Part shown: piece after piece, positions 1 to 10,486 of the stretch
Position numbering within the stretch: the first letter of the stretch is position 1
How the letters are laid out: each line of letters opens with the position of its first letter
NCBI GenBank assembly: GCA_030761205.1
Contig: JAULJL010000047.1
Coordinates: 2,115,501 to 2,179,500 of the forward strand
Reading direction: 5' to 3'
Length of the DNA stretch: 64,000 nucleotides
DNA from: Fremontodendron californicum
Taxonomy: Eukaryota > Streptophyta > Magnoliopsida > Malvales > Malvaceae
Program-made: the position numbers and the translations under genes
The notes under the pieces: model-generated
The model's input: only the letters and a program-made list of their open reading frames with translations
Told to the model about the DNA's origin: nothing
The model's database searches: none

Positions 1-231
1 ACTCGTGAAGATGAAAAAATTGTATGCTGTTTATGATGGGACGCGGGGTCTGGAGAAACACCTTCTTCTGACCCTATTCTATGGGAACCACCAAGTGAAC
101 AACCATTTTGTTTCCAAGTAAAAGCAAACAAATAAGGGATGCAAGAGGTTATACCTGCTCCAGAACAACTCCAAGACCAGTCTAAGCTACAAGGAGATGA
201 ATTAGAAGAGATAAACATGACTGAAGAATGA

Positions 232-1356
232 GAGACAACTAAACCACTCTTCATTAGCAAGAATCTTTCAAGTGAGCAAAGAGCTGGTCTTATCCAACTT
301 TTGAAGGAATTCCAAGATGTATTTGCTTGGACGTATGAACAGATGCCTGGGATAGAGGATAATCTCGTTACACATGAGTTAAATATTACTTCTGGAAGCA
401 AACCTGTCAAACAACATGCTCGAGTGTTTCACCACGAGATTGAAAGCTAGATTAAGGAAGAGATTAATAAGCTTTTCAAAGTTGGTTTTATAAAGCTAAT
501 ACATCATCCCACTTGGTTAGCAAATGTAGTTCCAGTAAAGAAGAAGAATGGAACAATCCGAGTATGTGTGGATTTCAGGGATTTGAACAAGGCATTCCCC
601 AAAGATGATTTTCCTCTACCTAATATTGATAATTTGGTTGATGCTACTGCTGGTCATGAGATGTTCTCATTCATGGATGGGTTTAGTGGCTACAATAAAA
701 TCAAGATGGCTCCAAGTGATGTGGAGAAGACTGCTTTTCGAACTCCATTTGGTAATTTTTATTACACTGTCATGCCTTTTGGATTGAAAAACTCAGGAGC
801 AACTTATCAGTGAGCCATGATAGCTATTTTTCACGACATGATGTATGACTGTATGGAGGACTATATAGATGACATAGTGGTGAAATCCAAGAAAGCCTCA
901 GATCAATTCAGGGATTTGAGGAGAGTATTTGAGCGGTGTAGAAAGTACAGACTGCGGATGAATCCATTGAAATTCTCATTTGGAGTTTCAGCAGGGAAGT
1001 TCTTAGGCTTTGTGGTCCACAGAAAAGGCATTGATGTTGATCCCTCAAATATAAAAGCTATTCAGTCTATGCCACCTCCGGTGAATCAGAAACAGCTTAA
1101 GAGTTTGTTGGGAAAAGTTTCTTACATCAGAAGATTCATTCCAGCTTTGGGAGAAGTCAGAGCTCCTTTTCAAGCTTTGCTGAAAAAGGAAATTTCATTT
1201 GAATGGGGTGAACAGCAGCAGAAAGCATTTGACAAGATCAAAGAGATGTTAACTTCTCCAGCAACCATGACCATGCCTGTGAAAGACAAACCAATGATGT
1301 TGTATTTGAATTCTACTCCACATTCGATTGGTGCTTTACTGGTACAGGAAGTGTAA
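232..1356 (+). pseudogene. gypsy reverse transcriptase remnant
   Basis: The reverse transcriptase trace starts with a region upstream of the palm that is still readable (FAWTYEQMPG around 320-355). It continues through VPVKKKNGTIRVCVDFRDLN (about 532-591), the MPFGLKNSGATYQ block (about 772-810) and the catalytic YIDD box (863-874). Stops interrupt it at about 448-450, 811-813 and 1354-1356, the middle one directly after GATYQ, where an Arg codon is usual. The catalytic aspartates are present but the frame is broken. Downstream KSLLGKVSYIRRFIP is the typical thumb/connection segment. It is a pseudogene by direct reading. Confidence 0.88.
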
Positions 1357-1722
1357 AAGCAAGAACGACCTGTGTATTACTTGAGCAGATGTTTGCATGG
1401 AAGTGAGTTAAACTATTTACCGATGGAGAAACACTGTCTTTCATTGGTATTCGTTACTCAAAAATTTCGCCACTACTTCTTAGCTCATAAACTCATTGTG
1501 GTAACCAAGTCAGATCCTATCAAATTCCTACTCTCTAGACCAGCTCTATCAGGAAGAATAGAAAAATGGCTTTTTCTACTTGGAGAGTTCGATATATCAG
1601 TTGTTCAACCGAAAGCTATCAAGTTTCAAGCATTTTCAGATTTATTGGCACATTTTCCATCTCAAAATGAAGAAGCACTGAACTATTCTATCCCGAGTGA
1701 ATTCTATGAAGAAGTGTGTTAA
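1357..1722 (+). pseudogene. gypsy RNase H remnant
   Basis: This follows the RT without a gap after one stop. It carries the RNase H connection typical of Ty3/gypsy elements: PVYYLSRCLHGSELNYLPMEK, then the LSGRIEKWLFLLGEFDI block, ending in a tether-like stretch (IKFQAFSDLLAHFP). In relatives the last motif reads close to GQALADFLAHFP and marks the junction to the second RNase H. The preceding conserved first Asp region at 1306-1350 is altered (LYLNSTPHSIGALL). A stop at 1720-1722 closes the stretch. No intact enzyme is possible. Confidence 0.8.
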
Positions 1723-1729
1723 GTAAAAG

Positions 1730-2270
1730 TAGAAGAAGGGGATGGAAGTTGTATTTTGACGGTTCTTCAACTACTTCTGGAGGAGGTGCTGGAATAGTAC
1801 AAATCCCACAAAGTAGAGAAGTTGATTCCTCGATGCAGAATTCTGAGTTAATCTCCTCTCATTTGAGTAGAAATTACATCTCTTTGGAAGAAGAGCTAAG
1901 AGAAGAAGAGTGCTCCTTAATTTCGGGTTTAGAGTTAAACTCCTCAACCTATCTCTTTGTCTTTCAAATTGGATTTTCCTTGCACAAATAATCAAGCATA
2001 GTATGAAGCATTGATCTTGGGTTTATACACTGCAAATACACTTGGGATCAACAACTTTTGTATTCACGGAGATTCCAACCTCATTGTGAAACAGACTAAT
2101 GGGGAATTTTCATTAAAAGAACCCATGTTAGCTTCTTACAGAACTCTTGTTCAGGCTTTATGGAAGAAGTTTCATAATGTGAGATGCGAACATAGCCCGA
2201 GATCAACAAACAGGTAAGCTGATGCTCTTGCTACTTTAGCTTCTAAAATTCAAATTCTGGAAAAGAGTCA
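1730..2270 (+). pseudogene. Second (archaeal-type) RNase H remnant, with an insertion
   Basis: WKLYFDGSSTTSGGGAGIV (about 1742-1798) is the start of the archaeal-type RNase H of Tat-clade elements. The domain resumes at about 1937 (LSFKLDFPCTNNQA) and continues with YEALILGLYTA, IHGDSNLIVKQ and finally ADALATLAS at about 2218-2245. Between 1805 and 1935 there is extra sequence with partial self-complementarity that does not belong to the domain, so a small insertion or rearrangement has split it. Several stops are present, including one in the NNQA-YEA motif at about 1996. Confidence 0.78.
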
Positions 2271-2340
2271 GAATATCACTATGTCAGTAGTGAAAAGAAC
2301 TCTGCCTTGTCCAACAAGTATGTTGTTATGCCCTCCAGAA

Positions 2341-3663
2341 TATGAAGATGATGAGGATTGGCGTATTCCTATCGTTGAAAAATTAGTTTGGCCTACTTCT
2401 GCTAACATTTCAGAGTTGAAACACTTTGTGCTAATCCATGGTGTTTTATACCATAAAAGTACAAGTGGAGTATTAGCAAGATGTGTTTCCATACATGAGG
2501 CGCAAGAAAGATTGAAAGAAGCACATGAACAATGATGTGGGGAGGAAGGTCCACCATTACATCGCTTACTTCAAAGAGCTGGATATTTCTGGCCAACGAT
2601 GTCCAAAGATGCATTACAACTTCAAAAATCTTGTAACAAGTGTTCTGAACCTCCAAATGTTATAGAATGCAACTTTATAAGGAGTGCTGGTGATTGGCAT
2701 AGACCCTACATTGATTATCTCAAGAATAGTGTTCTTTCAACCAATTATCATGATACAAGACAACTTAAAAGGGGAGCTCAAAGATTCTTTATGAATGAGA
2801 ATGATCTTTTTCGAATTTCATTTTGCGGGAAGATCATTGAAGTGTGTTTCTCTGGCTGATATACATCCATTATTGGAATAAGTACATGGTGGGAGTAGTG
2901 GAGAACACGAAGGAGGTTGGAAGCTCTACCAGAAACTCTTAGACATAGGGTATTACTGGCCTACTATGGAAACATATGCTTGTATAACTCTACAGTATCA
3001 CTACTCCATGGCCTTTCCATACTTGGGCATTTGATTTGATTGGGCCTATTAATCCTCCTTCTCAAGGTTATACATGGATACTAGCAGCAACAGAGTGTTT
3101 CACAAAATGGGTAGAAGCCATTCCTTTGAAGAATGCAACAGTTCCAGTAGTAGCGAACTTCATCAAGAAGAACATCATCTGTCGATTTGGAATACCCAAA
3201 ACAATTCTCTCAGATAATGGAACTTCTTTCATCAATTCTAATGTGAGAGAATTACTTGCTCTTTATGATGTTGATCATGTGAAATCATCTCCTTACTATC
3301 CAAAAGGAAACGACCAAGCTGAAGCTACCAACAAAACCCTACTTAAGATTCTTAGTAGGATGGTCATGAAGAACCCAAACTATGGTGTGAAGCTCTTCCA
3401 ATAGCATTATGGGCATATAGAACTTCAAAGCGGGGACCTACGAAGGCGACTCCCTTTTCATTAGTATACGAAACAGAAGCTATACTACCAGCTGAAATAC
3501 TAGTGCCTTCTACAAGACTAGCTTTGAATGCAGAGTTTGATAATGATGCTTTGCGGATGTTGGAACTTGAAGCATTAGAAGAAAGAATAGATAAAGCAAA
3601 GAAAAACTTCTTAATGTACCAAAGAAGATTGGGTAAAGCTTATGATAAACTGGTGAAAAGAAC
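2341..3663 (+). pseudogene. gypsy integrase remnant
   Basis: The zinc-binding region is recognisable (AGYFWPTM at about 2578-2601, then CNKC). A related DWHRPYIDYLK segment follows at 2692-2724. The catalytic core has its first Asp in FDLIGP (about 3031), the second in LSDNGTSF (about 3206-3229) and the Glu in QAEATNKTL (about 3315-3341). Downstream, WAYRTSKRGPTKATPFSLVY (about 3411-3470) is the conserved block after the core. It is read in a different frame from the core, so at least one frameshift exists. The trace ends in YDKLVKR just before an AT dinucleotide run. Non-functional. Confidence 0.88.
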
Positions 3664-3901
3664 TATATATATATAATAACTTATGCTCATTTAAACAAAT
3701 TTATTATGTTTTTTTTATAAAAAAAAAAAGCATGCATTTTAGTCTTGGGCATAACTGCCAAACTTAATTTAGGCAACAAAGTTGCGCTTAACTTAACAAG
3801 GCGCAACATTGTTGCAAACCCCATTAAAAAGGGCGCCACCTTACGCCCTATTTTATAGGGCATAACATGCTCCCTATTTAATAGCGCGTAACACCTTAAC
3901 C
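3664..3901. other. AT run and GGGCGCAAC-type short repeats between pol and an inverted LTR
   Basis: No gene. After an AT dinucleotide run and a T/A homopolymer there are short degenerate repeats built on GTTGCGC and GGGC(A/G)TAA motifs. The same style of repeat recurs at 5340-5740, which links this stretch to the internal region of the same retrotransposon family. Confidence 0.5.
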
Positions 3902-4946
3902 TGAAGTGTTGAGTACAGCGACAGGTGGTGGTAAGTAAGGTGAAGGAAGTAGAGAGATGGTGGAACACGACTGAGTATGGCTGAGAACAAGGTTGAGGAG
4001 AGAATTAGATAAGTGAGAGTTGCAGATAGAACTTTAGAGAGAAAGTGTACTCCAATGCCAAAAATCTCCAAATGAGTTGTAGGAACTCCTATTTATAGGT
4101 CTCAAAATAGGAGTTACAAAACTAAGTATTGAATAGGAATAATGGTAGAAACTATCAATTACTAAGGTGTTAATATCTTATTCAGTGGAGGTTTAAAGTA
4201 TTCTTGGTAATAGTGAATAGTGAACAAGAGTTCACTATTTGTTCTGAAAGAAAGGGAGAAACACTCATACTTCAGAGAAAGGTTAAGAGGAGACCTCTTA
4301 ACTATCTCCATATCTGATCCACCAAGCTAAGCTCTCCAGAACATCCCAATAATGAAATTAACCCAAGAACCCTACCATATTCTAGGGTTATTTCCACTTC
4401 TTCTGTTTCTTTGAAGTAGTATCAAGCGGAACGTCCTCTGTAGAATACTTCTCGGTAAAGGTCTTTTTCCATGACAATGAAGTTCTCTGAATACTTGTTC
4501 CATGAAGGTCTGTTCTGAATAGGAGCTGTTCCGAATAAGAGTTGTTCCGAACAAGAGCTGTTCTGAACGGAAGCTGGTCTGAACAGAAGCTGTTCCGAAC
4601 AAGAGCTATTCTAAACGAAAGCTGTTCTGAACAAAAGTTGTTCCAAACAGGAGCTGTTTCGAACGGAAGCTGTTCTAAACATGAGCTGTTCCGAATGGAA
4701 GCTATCTGAATAAGAGTTGTTCCGAACAAGAGCTATTCAGAATGGAAGCTGTTCTGAACTAGAGCTGTTACGAACAAGAGCTCTTCCGAACAAGATTTGT
4801 TCCAGTGAAAGAACTTTCAATGAAGCAACCTTATTACTTGTTCTGGAATACATTTGCTATTGTACACGAAAGTGCAATTTCCTGTAAAACAACTATTTTT
4901 CTTTAAGAAGAGATAATATGTTAGTAGCCAAAATCAAGTATCTACA
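3902..4946 (-). repeat. LTR, minus orientation (inverted partner of 5892-6841)
   Basis: On the minus strand it begins TGTAGATACTTG directly after a purine-rich tract (AGGGGGCAAAA, 4947-4957) and ends near ...ACTTCA at 3902, so it has TG...CA ends and a PPT-like neighbour. It carries a TATA-like CTATAAATAGG (about 4089-4099, minus). A central run of roughly 20-bp repeats based on GTTC(C/T)GAACAAGAGCT spans about 4500-4800. The reverse complement matches 5892-6841 along almost its whole length with many substitutions and indels. The exact 3' boundary is inferred from where the match stops. Confidence 0.72.
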
Positions 4947-5891
4947 TTTTGCCCCCTGCATGAGAAGTCTTAGTAGAAGAAGTTCTTATGCAATAGTAAT
5001 GTAGTGAAAAGTAAAAGATGAAATGTATAGAAAATAATGATAGAGTAATATAATCTAATAGTTCAAGAATAGATGGTATGAGTCGTTTCATCAAAGAAAA
5101 TATGTGAGGCACGTAAAAAATTATCTTAAAGAAAAAATTGTTTTTTCTCACTTTACTACCCCTGCATGGAAAATCTTTTGATAAAAAAAAATCAAGGATT
5201 GTTCCATGCATAAAATCAAAGTAGAAAAGAAAGAAGATAATAATACGAGAAAAAGAATTGTGTAATAAGCTCGTAGTGTAAAAAATAATGTTACCAAAAA
5301 TTTGGATGTAGTAGTTGTTCTCTAAAAAAATAGAGCTGCATCACGAAACCCGAGAAAGTAGGGCGCAGTAGCAATGTTGCATCCAAAAGAATAGTAGTAA
5401 AGCAGGTATAAGAAAATAAGAGTGTGTCCTAAAAAATAGGGGAACAGTCTTAAAAATAGTAGTATAGCATATATGTCTGCATCCAAAAAAAAAAAAAGAG
5501 AACAAGATTGTCGCTGCGTTTCCCAAAAAAATAGGGGAATAATATTGTTACTATATCCCGATAAAATAAGGCGCAAGGACAATGCTGCGCCCAAAATAAT
5601 AGGGGTGCAACAGCAAGCTACACCCCGACAAAGTCGGGCATTAGTTGCGCAAAAAGAAAAATGGCCTAAGTAATGCACCCAACGATGGCGCAAATAATGC
5701 ACCCAAAGCAGGGTACATTAGTTGTGCCCTAAAGAAAAAATTTGTATTAATCTTTTTTTTTTTTATCCAGTGGCTACCAATCAACATCAAAGGTTAAGAA
5801 ATATGAAAATAAGCAAGGATACTAACCTATGCATGGGCCCCTCACTTTCTTGCTACAGCAAATCTTGAATTATAAAATAATGCCATTGTTA
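4947..5891. other. Spacer between inverted LTRs, with degenerate GGGCGCA-type repeats
   Basis: No gene. The first part (4947-5330) is AT-rich. From 5330 to 5740 there is a run of short degenerate units that alternate CCCAAAA(A)ATAGGGG and (A)GGGCGCA(A/G) motifs, similar in style to 3750-3895. The apparent minus-strand open frames here are products of this low-complexity sequence. It probably derives from the 3' internal region of the retrotransposon whose LTRs flank it. Confidence 0.55.
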
Positions 5892-6841
5892 TGTAGCTAC
5901 ATGATTTTGGATACTAATATATTATCTCTTCCTGAGAGAAATAAAGTTGTTTTACAGGAAATTACACTTATGCGTACAATAGCAAAGGTATTCCAGAACA
6001 AGTAATAAAGTCGCTTCACTGGAACAACTCTTGTTCGGAAGAGCTCTTGTTCGGAACAGTTCTTGTTCGGAACAGCTCTTGTTCATAACAGCTTTTGTTC
6101 AGAATAGCTTTCGTTTAAAAAAGCTCTTGTTCGGAACAACTCTTGTTCAGAACATCTCTTGTTTGGAACAACTCTTATTCAAAACAGTTCATGTTCGGAA
6201 CAGCTTTCATTTAGAACAGCTCCTGTTCGGAACAGCTCTTGTTTGGAAACAACACCTTCATTGAACAAATCATTCACAGAACAACACTCTCATGAAAAGG
6301 GACCTCCACCGAGAAGTATGCTACAGAAGACGTTCCGCCTGATACTATTTCACCGAAAAAGAAGAAGTGAAAATAACCCCGAAATATGGCAGGGTTCTTG
6401 GGTTAATTTCATTATTGGGATGTTCTGGAGAGCTTGGCTTGGTGGATCAGACATGGAGATAGTTAAGAGGTCTCCTTTTAACCTTTCCTTGAAGTATGAG
6501 TGCTTCTCTCTTTCTTTCAGAATAAATAGTGAACTCTAGTTCACTATTCACTATTACCAACAACAATCTAAACACCTATCAAACAAAGCATTAATGCCTT
6601 AGTAACTGACAGTTTCTACCATTTTTCCTGTTCAATGTTTTGTTATGTAACTCCTATCCTTGACACCTATAAATAGGAGCTCTCGCAACTTATTCAAGGA
6701 CTTTTGGCATTTGAACAAACTTTCACTTTAAAATTCTCTCTGCAATTCTCTCTTCACTAATTCTCTCCTCAACCTTGCTCAACTATCTCCTTACTTCCTC
6801 CACCTTACTCACCATCACCTATCGCTGCGCTCAGTACTTCA
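5892..6841 (+). repeat. LTR, plus orientation (inverted partner of 3902-4946)
   Basis: It starts TGTAGCTACATG and ends ...GTACTTCA. The GAACAGCTCTTGTTC repeat tract at about 6020-6255 is the reverse complement of the tract in the left LTR. A TATA-like CTATAAATAGG lies at about 6666-6676. The homology with the left LTR stops on both partners at the same place (CTTCAGG), which supports the 3' boundary. It may be the 3' LTR of the Tat-like pol at 1-3663. Confidence 0.72.
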
Positions 6842-6969
6842 GGGTCTGCTCCAGTCTTCTTCTCTGCCGTCTCCCGGCAACATCCCGTTTCACTTGTTTG
6901 CAATGCTTCCTCTCCCTACCAAAGAACCCTCTACAACTTCTCAATCTCCATCTACACGTGATGAGGGCA
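6842..6969. other. Unassigned sequence between LTR and LRAT upstream module
   Basis: Short pyrimidine-rich stretch with no counterpart beside the inverted LTR. No gene or RNA feature seen. Confidence 0.3.
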
Positions 6970-7253
6970 TGTTAAAGTAGTGTTATCCCACATTTGCTAA
7001 GTCTTGAGTTTTTTGTGATTTTATATTCAGGTTAGACTTCTTCACCTATTACCAATTGATTTTAAGTTGAATGCTTAAATAAGATAATGCTTAATAAGAG
7101 ACTCATAAATATATTTTCCTTAGAGTTTAGAAGTTATGTCAAAGCAGCTAAACATGTCAAGCATTCACATTACTCTGTATAATATGTTGCTCCTGTATGT
7201 TATCCTTTCCAAGTTTGTCACGTGGTAGATTCGTTTATCTCCACCTACGGGCC
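6970..7253 (+). repeat. LRAT upstream module, first copy, with TRIM-like LTR start
   Basis: It starts TGTTAAAGTAGTGTTATCCC and shares its order of motifs with 7254-7540, 22290-22740, 29891-30110 and 32705-32890. Common motifs are ATATTCAGGTT, TTGATTTTAGGTTGAATGC, AAACATGTCAAGCATTC and TTTGTCACGTGG. The first 110 bp look like a TRIM-type LTR. The homologous copy at 29891 is followed by TGGTATCAGAG, the classic initiator-tRNA-Met primer binding site. Confidence 0.6.
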
Positions 7254-7622
7254 TGTTAAAATAGTATTATCTCACATCTGGTAAGTCTTGATTTTTCTGT
7301 GATCCTATATTTAGGTTGGATATTTTTACTTATTGTTAATTGATTTTAGATTGAATGCTTAATAAAGATAATGCTTAACAAGAGACTAATAAATATAAAT
7401 TTAATACATTTTCATTTGGAAGCTAAACATGTCAAGCATTCCCATTAAGTGTGTATAATTTCGCATCATTGATAGATAGTGATTCCTCTGAACAATATTG
7501 CAGGATTGTCAAGCATAAGAACCTCCTTTCTATAGTTAGAGCTAGCAAAGGTATTTTTCTTTATTAATTTGATTCTCGATTTTATGTTGCTTGGATTATC
7601 CGGCCACTAAAATCACATCTAC
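7254..7622 (+). repeat. LRAT upstream module, second copy, and proximal promoter region
   Basis: This is a tandem repeat of the previous module (starts 284 bp apart). It runs into sequence shared by all three LRAT genes, including a CGGCCACTAAAATCACATCT block just upstream of the TATA box. The tandem arrangement also precedes copy 2, so it predates the gene duplication. Confidence 0.6.
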
Positions 7623-7629
7623 TATAAAT
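7623..7629 (+). promoter_or_regulatory. TATA box of LRAT copy 1
   Basis: TATAAAT 76 bp upstream of the ATG, in a segment conserved at the same relative place before copies 2 and 3. The conserved stretch TTTGTCGAGTTTATTGCAAA follows it and probably holds the transcription start. Confidence 0.65.
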
Positions 7630-7698
7630 TTGTCGAGTTTATTGCAAAGAATACAACTTAAACTAAAGGATTTGAAATAGAAAAAAAAAAATAAAAAA

Positions 7699-8330
7699 AT
7701 GGGAGTGTCACACTCACAAAGCACAATAACGTTTATGCCTCCGATTGGGCAGCCCCAACCCCAACCCCAACCAGGCGATCACATTTACTGTGATAGAAGT
7801 TTTGGTCTCTACGATCACCATGGTTTGCTTCTTTTTCTATTTGATGATTTTATAGCTATGATAAGTTCATAATAAGTGTAATAAATATAAGTTTGGATAT
7901 TATAATTTGGGTGTTTTTGAGCCCAGGAATATATGTGGGCGATGGCATGGTGATTCACCTCCTGGAAGCTGCCAAGAAAATTGGGCCTTTACCTTCATGC
8001 CAGAAATGTGGAAACAAGCAAGTCAGCAATGGTGAAATCGCCAAAACTTGCCTCGATTGTTTCCTTCAAGGTCACTCACTTCAGTTCTATGACTATGGAG
8101 TCCCCATTGACCAATTCAAAAGGAGACGACCTGGTACTTGCTCCGTACACCAGTCCAGGCCAGCCCATGAAGTTATTAAGACAGCCACTGATTTCCTGGA
8201 AAATAATGGGTTTGGCCCCTACGACATTTTGACAAACAATTGCGAGAACTTTGCTGTGTACTACAAAACAGGCAGGCATGCCCCAAGTGGGCAGGTTGTG
8301 GGCCATTTTGAACAGTGTCGTATCATGTAA
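7699..8330 (+). CDS. LRAT/NC-domain protein (LEAD-SENSITIVE 1-like), copy 1
   Basis: Two exons, 7699-7822 and 7927-8330, with a 104-nt GT-AG intron (phase 1, splitting the Gly of HHG). Together they encode 175 residues. PGDHIY is at residues 25-30, the family motif HHGIYVGDGMVIH at 40-52, two CxxC pairs at C66/C69 and C83/C86, and NNCENFAVY at 145-153. LRAT/NlpC-P60-type enzymes use two His and a Cys. H40 (or H41), H52 and C147 fit those places. Plant members are known as NC-domain proteins; their substrate is not settled. The C-terminus after KTG diverges from copies 2 and 3 and ends early near a repeated CGTATCATGTAATCGTG motif (8319, 8386), so this copy lost the usual tail. The start is chosen because an A-rich leader precedes ATGG in all copies. 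Confidence 0.8.
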
Positions 8331-8439
8331 TCGTGCTGTAAGTTTTTTTATGTCGTATTTTTAGTTAATATTTTTTTATTATATTCGTATCATGTAATCG
8401 TGTCGTATCTAATATTACCAAGCTTAAGTCTAAAAATAA
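8331..8439. other. Truncation scar after LRAT copy 1
   Basis: AT-rich stretch with a second copy of the CGTATCATGTAATCGTG motif found at the end of the gene. No gene seen. Confidence 0.35.
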
Positions 8440-9235
8440 GGTAATGATTCTTTTTAATCTGTAATTTTTGTTTTGCTAAAGGCTATAAGAACATTTTTTT
8501 TTAATTTTAAATTTGGACCGTAGGATAATGAAGTATGTTTTTGCTTTATGTGATTCTCCATTTTCAACTTGGATTCTAAGCTCTTTCTAAACCATCTTTG
8601 CATTTATATCTTTTTAGTGCACATAATTACAACGTTAAAAAACCTTAACAACAATAAGAGATTTAAATAATGGTTATGATAGGATGCGTAATTATTATTT
8701 TACAGTTTTGATTTTTTTTGTCATTGATATTTATAGTAATTAGGGTGAAAATGGTTTGCGGTTCATAGATTAAATTCAAGATCGTAAATTACATGTAAAT
8801 AAATTTAATTTATAATTTGTCAATATTTATTTTACAAATAAAAAATCATAGAATATCATAAACTATTTTAAAAATCATTAAAAATTTATGATTATAATTA
8901 TAATTAATATATTTTCAATAAATTATGCAAAAAAAAAAAAATCATGATCATAATAATCACGATAATCATATAGGATCTATTATATCCACAATCACGATAA
9001 TCAAAACAGTTTTTTATTTATTTAAAGACAGATCTTAATTTCAAAGAGATTCTTGGACTTGTATATGAATGCTAGCTTTAGCATTTGGACTTGAAAAAAA
9101 AGTAGCATATGCAAATATTGTTTCACACGTCACTTGTATTGCATTACATTCTTTTTTCTTTTGTTTTTGCAGCATATTTTGCGTCACTTGTTATTTATCA
9201 TATGACAATCTAAAGGTTTGTAATTAAATTTAATT
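8440..9235 (+). repeat. Duplicated LRAT-flanking block (pair with 26895-27630)
   Basis: Long direct repeat with 26895-27630. Matching segments include TGATTCTTTTTAATCTGTAA, GATAATGAAGTATGTTTTTG, CTTGGATTCTA and CATATGCAAATATTGTTTCA. It contains a degraded hAT MITE (8659-8795) also present in the partner. A more diverged relative lies at 21880-22080. No gene in it. Confidence 0.75.
8659..8795 (-). mobile_element. Degraded hAT MITE (GATTTAAAT family)
   Basis: It starts AGATTTAAATAATGGTTATG and ends near CGTAAATTACATG. The layout matches intact family members at 45771, 60252 and 61506 in inverse orientation. The same insertion exists in the duplicated block at 27119-27258. Confidence 0.6.
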
Positions 9236-9547
9236 TGATTATAAAAATAAAAATAAAAAAACTTTAATTTAATACTTAAAATTTTTGGAGATATAGTGTC
9301 CTAACCTATAACCTTTTTTATACTAATTATTATTACCTTAATAATAGACATTTTTTTTCTAAGTCAATTATTTAGATTTTAATTAAAATCCAAAAAATAA
9401 AAAGCTAGCTATTAAGCCAACAAATGCTCTGTTATAGATAAAACCAAATATAGAACAGCTTAAGAACAAAACCATTAAAACTCAAAACTTTTAAAGTCTA
9501 AACATGTCCATGAACACCAAAATAAATGCTTCTTGCACCTCTGAATA
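9236..9547. other. AT-rich intergenic DNA
   Basis: No gene, RNA or clear repeat seen; homopolymer A/T runs only. Confidence 0.4.
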
Positions 9548-9900
9548 ATAGACATTGTTAGTGTATAAATTTATACACGATCAGTGAATCACATAATATC
9601 ATTTATTAATGAGAAAAGTTATCTTAATTTACTTTTAAGGATTTCTAAAATTTTATTTTGGATTTATATTTGATGCACTATCAGTGTATAGATCAGTGAA
9701 CCACATGATGTCACCTATTAAAAGATATAATTATTTATATTTATTTTTAAAGACTTTTAAAGTTTTATGTTTGTTTATTAATAAAGTGTCATTATATAAT
9801 TCACTGACAGTGTATAAACCATTTTATTTTTGTTTATTAATAATGTGACATCGTGTGATTCATTGATTGTGTATAGGTTTATACACGTATCAAATATAAG
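9548..9900. mobile_element. MITE-like inverted repeat (TATACACGATCAGTGAATCAC)
   Basis: About 55 bp at the left (TAGTGTATAAATTTATACAC, then CAGTGAATCACATAATATC) matches the reverse complement at about 9838-9893. Inner copies of the CAGTGTATA / CAGTGAACCACATGATGTC motif at about 9670 and 9800 give a forward-forward-reverse-reverse order. Non-coding, superfamily unknown. Confidence 0.55.
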
Positions 9901-10001
9901 CCCATTAATTAATTAAAAATGATATTTATGAATATTTATTTTTAAGTGCTTTCATATTTTAAATTTTACTCATTAATGAATTGATGTTTTATGTTCATTG
10001 A

Positions 10002-10276
10002 AAAATCTGTCCAAGGGTCGGGCCTAAATAAGAAATTATGTAATTCGGGTCGACCCAGCTTAGTCCGAATTACTATTTATTAAATAAAAATATTTTTATT
10101 TAAATTTAATTATAATATATATTAATATTAATATTAATATAAAAATAAAAATAATTGTTTAAGATTTTAATATTTTTTGAATAGTATAACGGGCTTTTGG
10201 GCTGGCCCAAACCCAGCACGAAACAGGCTTGGGTAAAAAAAAATTCGGACAACGACCCAACTCGATCCATAGACGA

Positions 10277-10281
<5 letters not shown>
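10002..10281 (+). mobile_element. hAT-type MITE, GGCCC-rich-ends family, copy a
   Basis: GC-rich ends (AAGGGTCGGGCC; CCCAACTCGATCC) flank an AT-rich core of about 170 bp. The family is repeated at 27643, 28524, 36457, 52823, 54513 and 63124. The ends are mutated and no clear TSD was found for this copy. Confidence 0.65.

Positions 10282-10314
<33 letters not shown>
10279..10314. repeat. (AT)n microsatellite
   Basis: Uninterrupted AT dinucleotide run directly at the right end of the preceding MITE. Confidence 0.9.
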
Positions 10315-10318
<4 letters not shown>

Positions 10319-10486
10319 AATTATCCATTGATAAAGTATGAGATAATTTCTCATATATCTCCTATGTCGGTAATTCTTAACCAAATTAAAATATTTTAAT
10401 GAAAAAAAAGGATGTGATTTGAATTCGACTTGAATGCTGATTATCATTTCTAGTCTTTAGAATAAATTAAAGAACTTAGGGTTCGC

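Larger units (their letters stand above)
1..3663 (+). mobile_element. Decayed Ty3/gypsy pol, Tat/Retand-like lineage
   Basis: A continuous but heavily mutated pol region runs across the left edge of the window. In order it shows reverse transcriptase, RNase H, a second archaeal-type RNase H, an integrase zinc-binding region and the integrase core. The extra RNase H between the normal RNase H and integrase is the hallmark of the Tat clade (established knowledge). Many in-frame stops split it into short open stretches, so it cannot make a polyprotein. The 5' part (gag, protease, 5' LTR) lies outside the window. The coding trace ends at about 3663 in an AT run, so the 3' end is truncated or separated from its LTR. 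The plus-strand LTR at 5892-6841 is in the right orientation to be its 3' LTR, but this is inference. Confidence 0.9.

Noticed and set aside
4372..4729. Minus-strand open frames with repeated NSSCSEQLLF-like peptides, also 6031-6264 plus
   Set aside because: Peptide repeats simply reflect the ~20-bp GAACAAGAGCT DNA repeats in the LTRs; both arms give them in mirror image.
5322..5702. 126-codon minus-strand open frame
   Set aside because: Derived from degenerate GGGCGCA/CCCAAAA repeats; no domain, low complexity.
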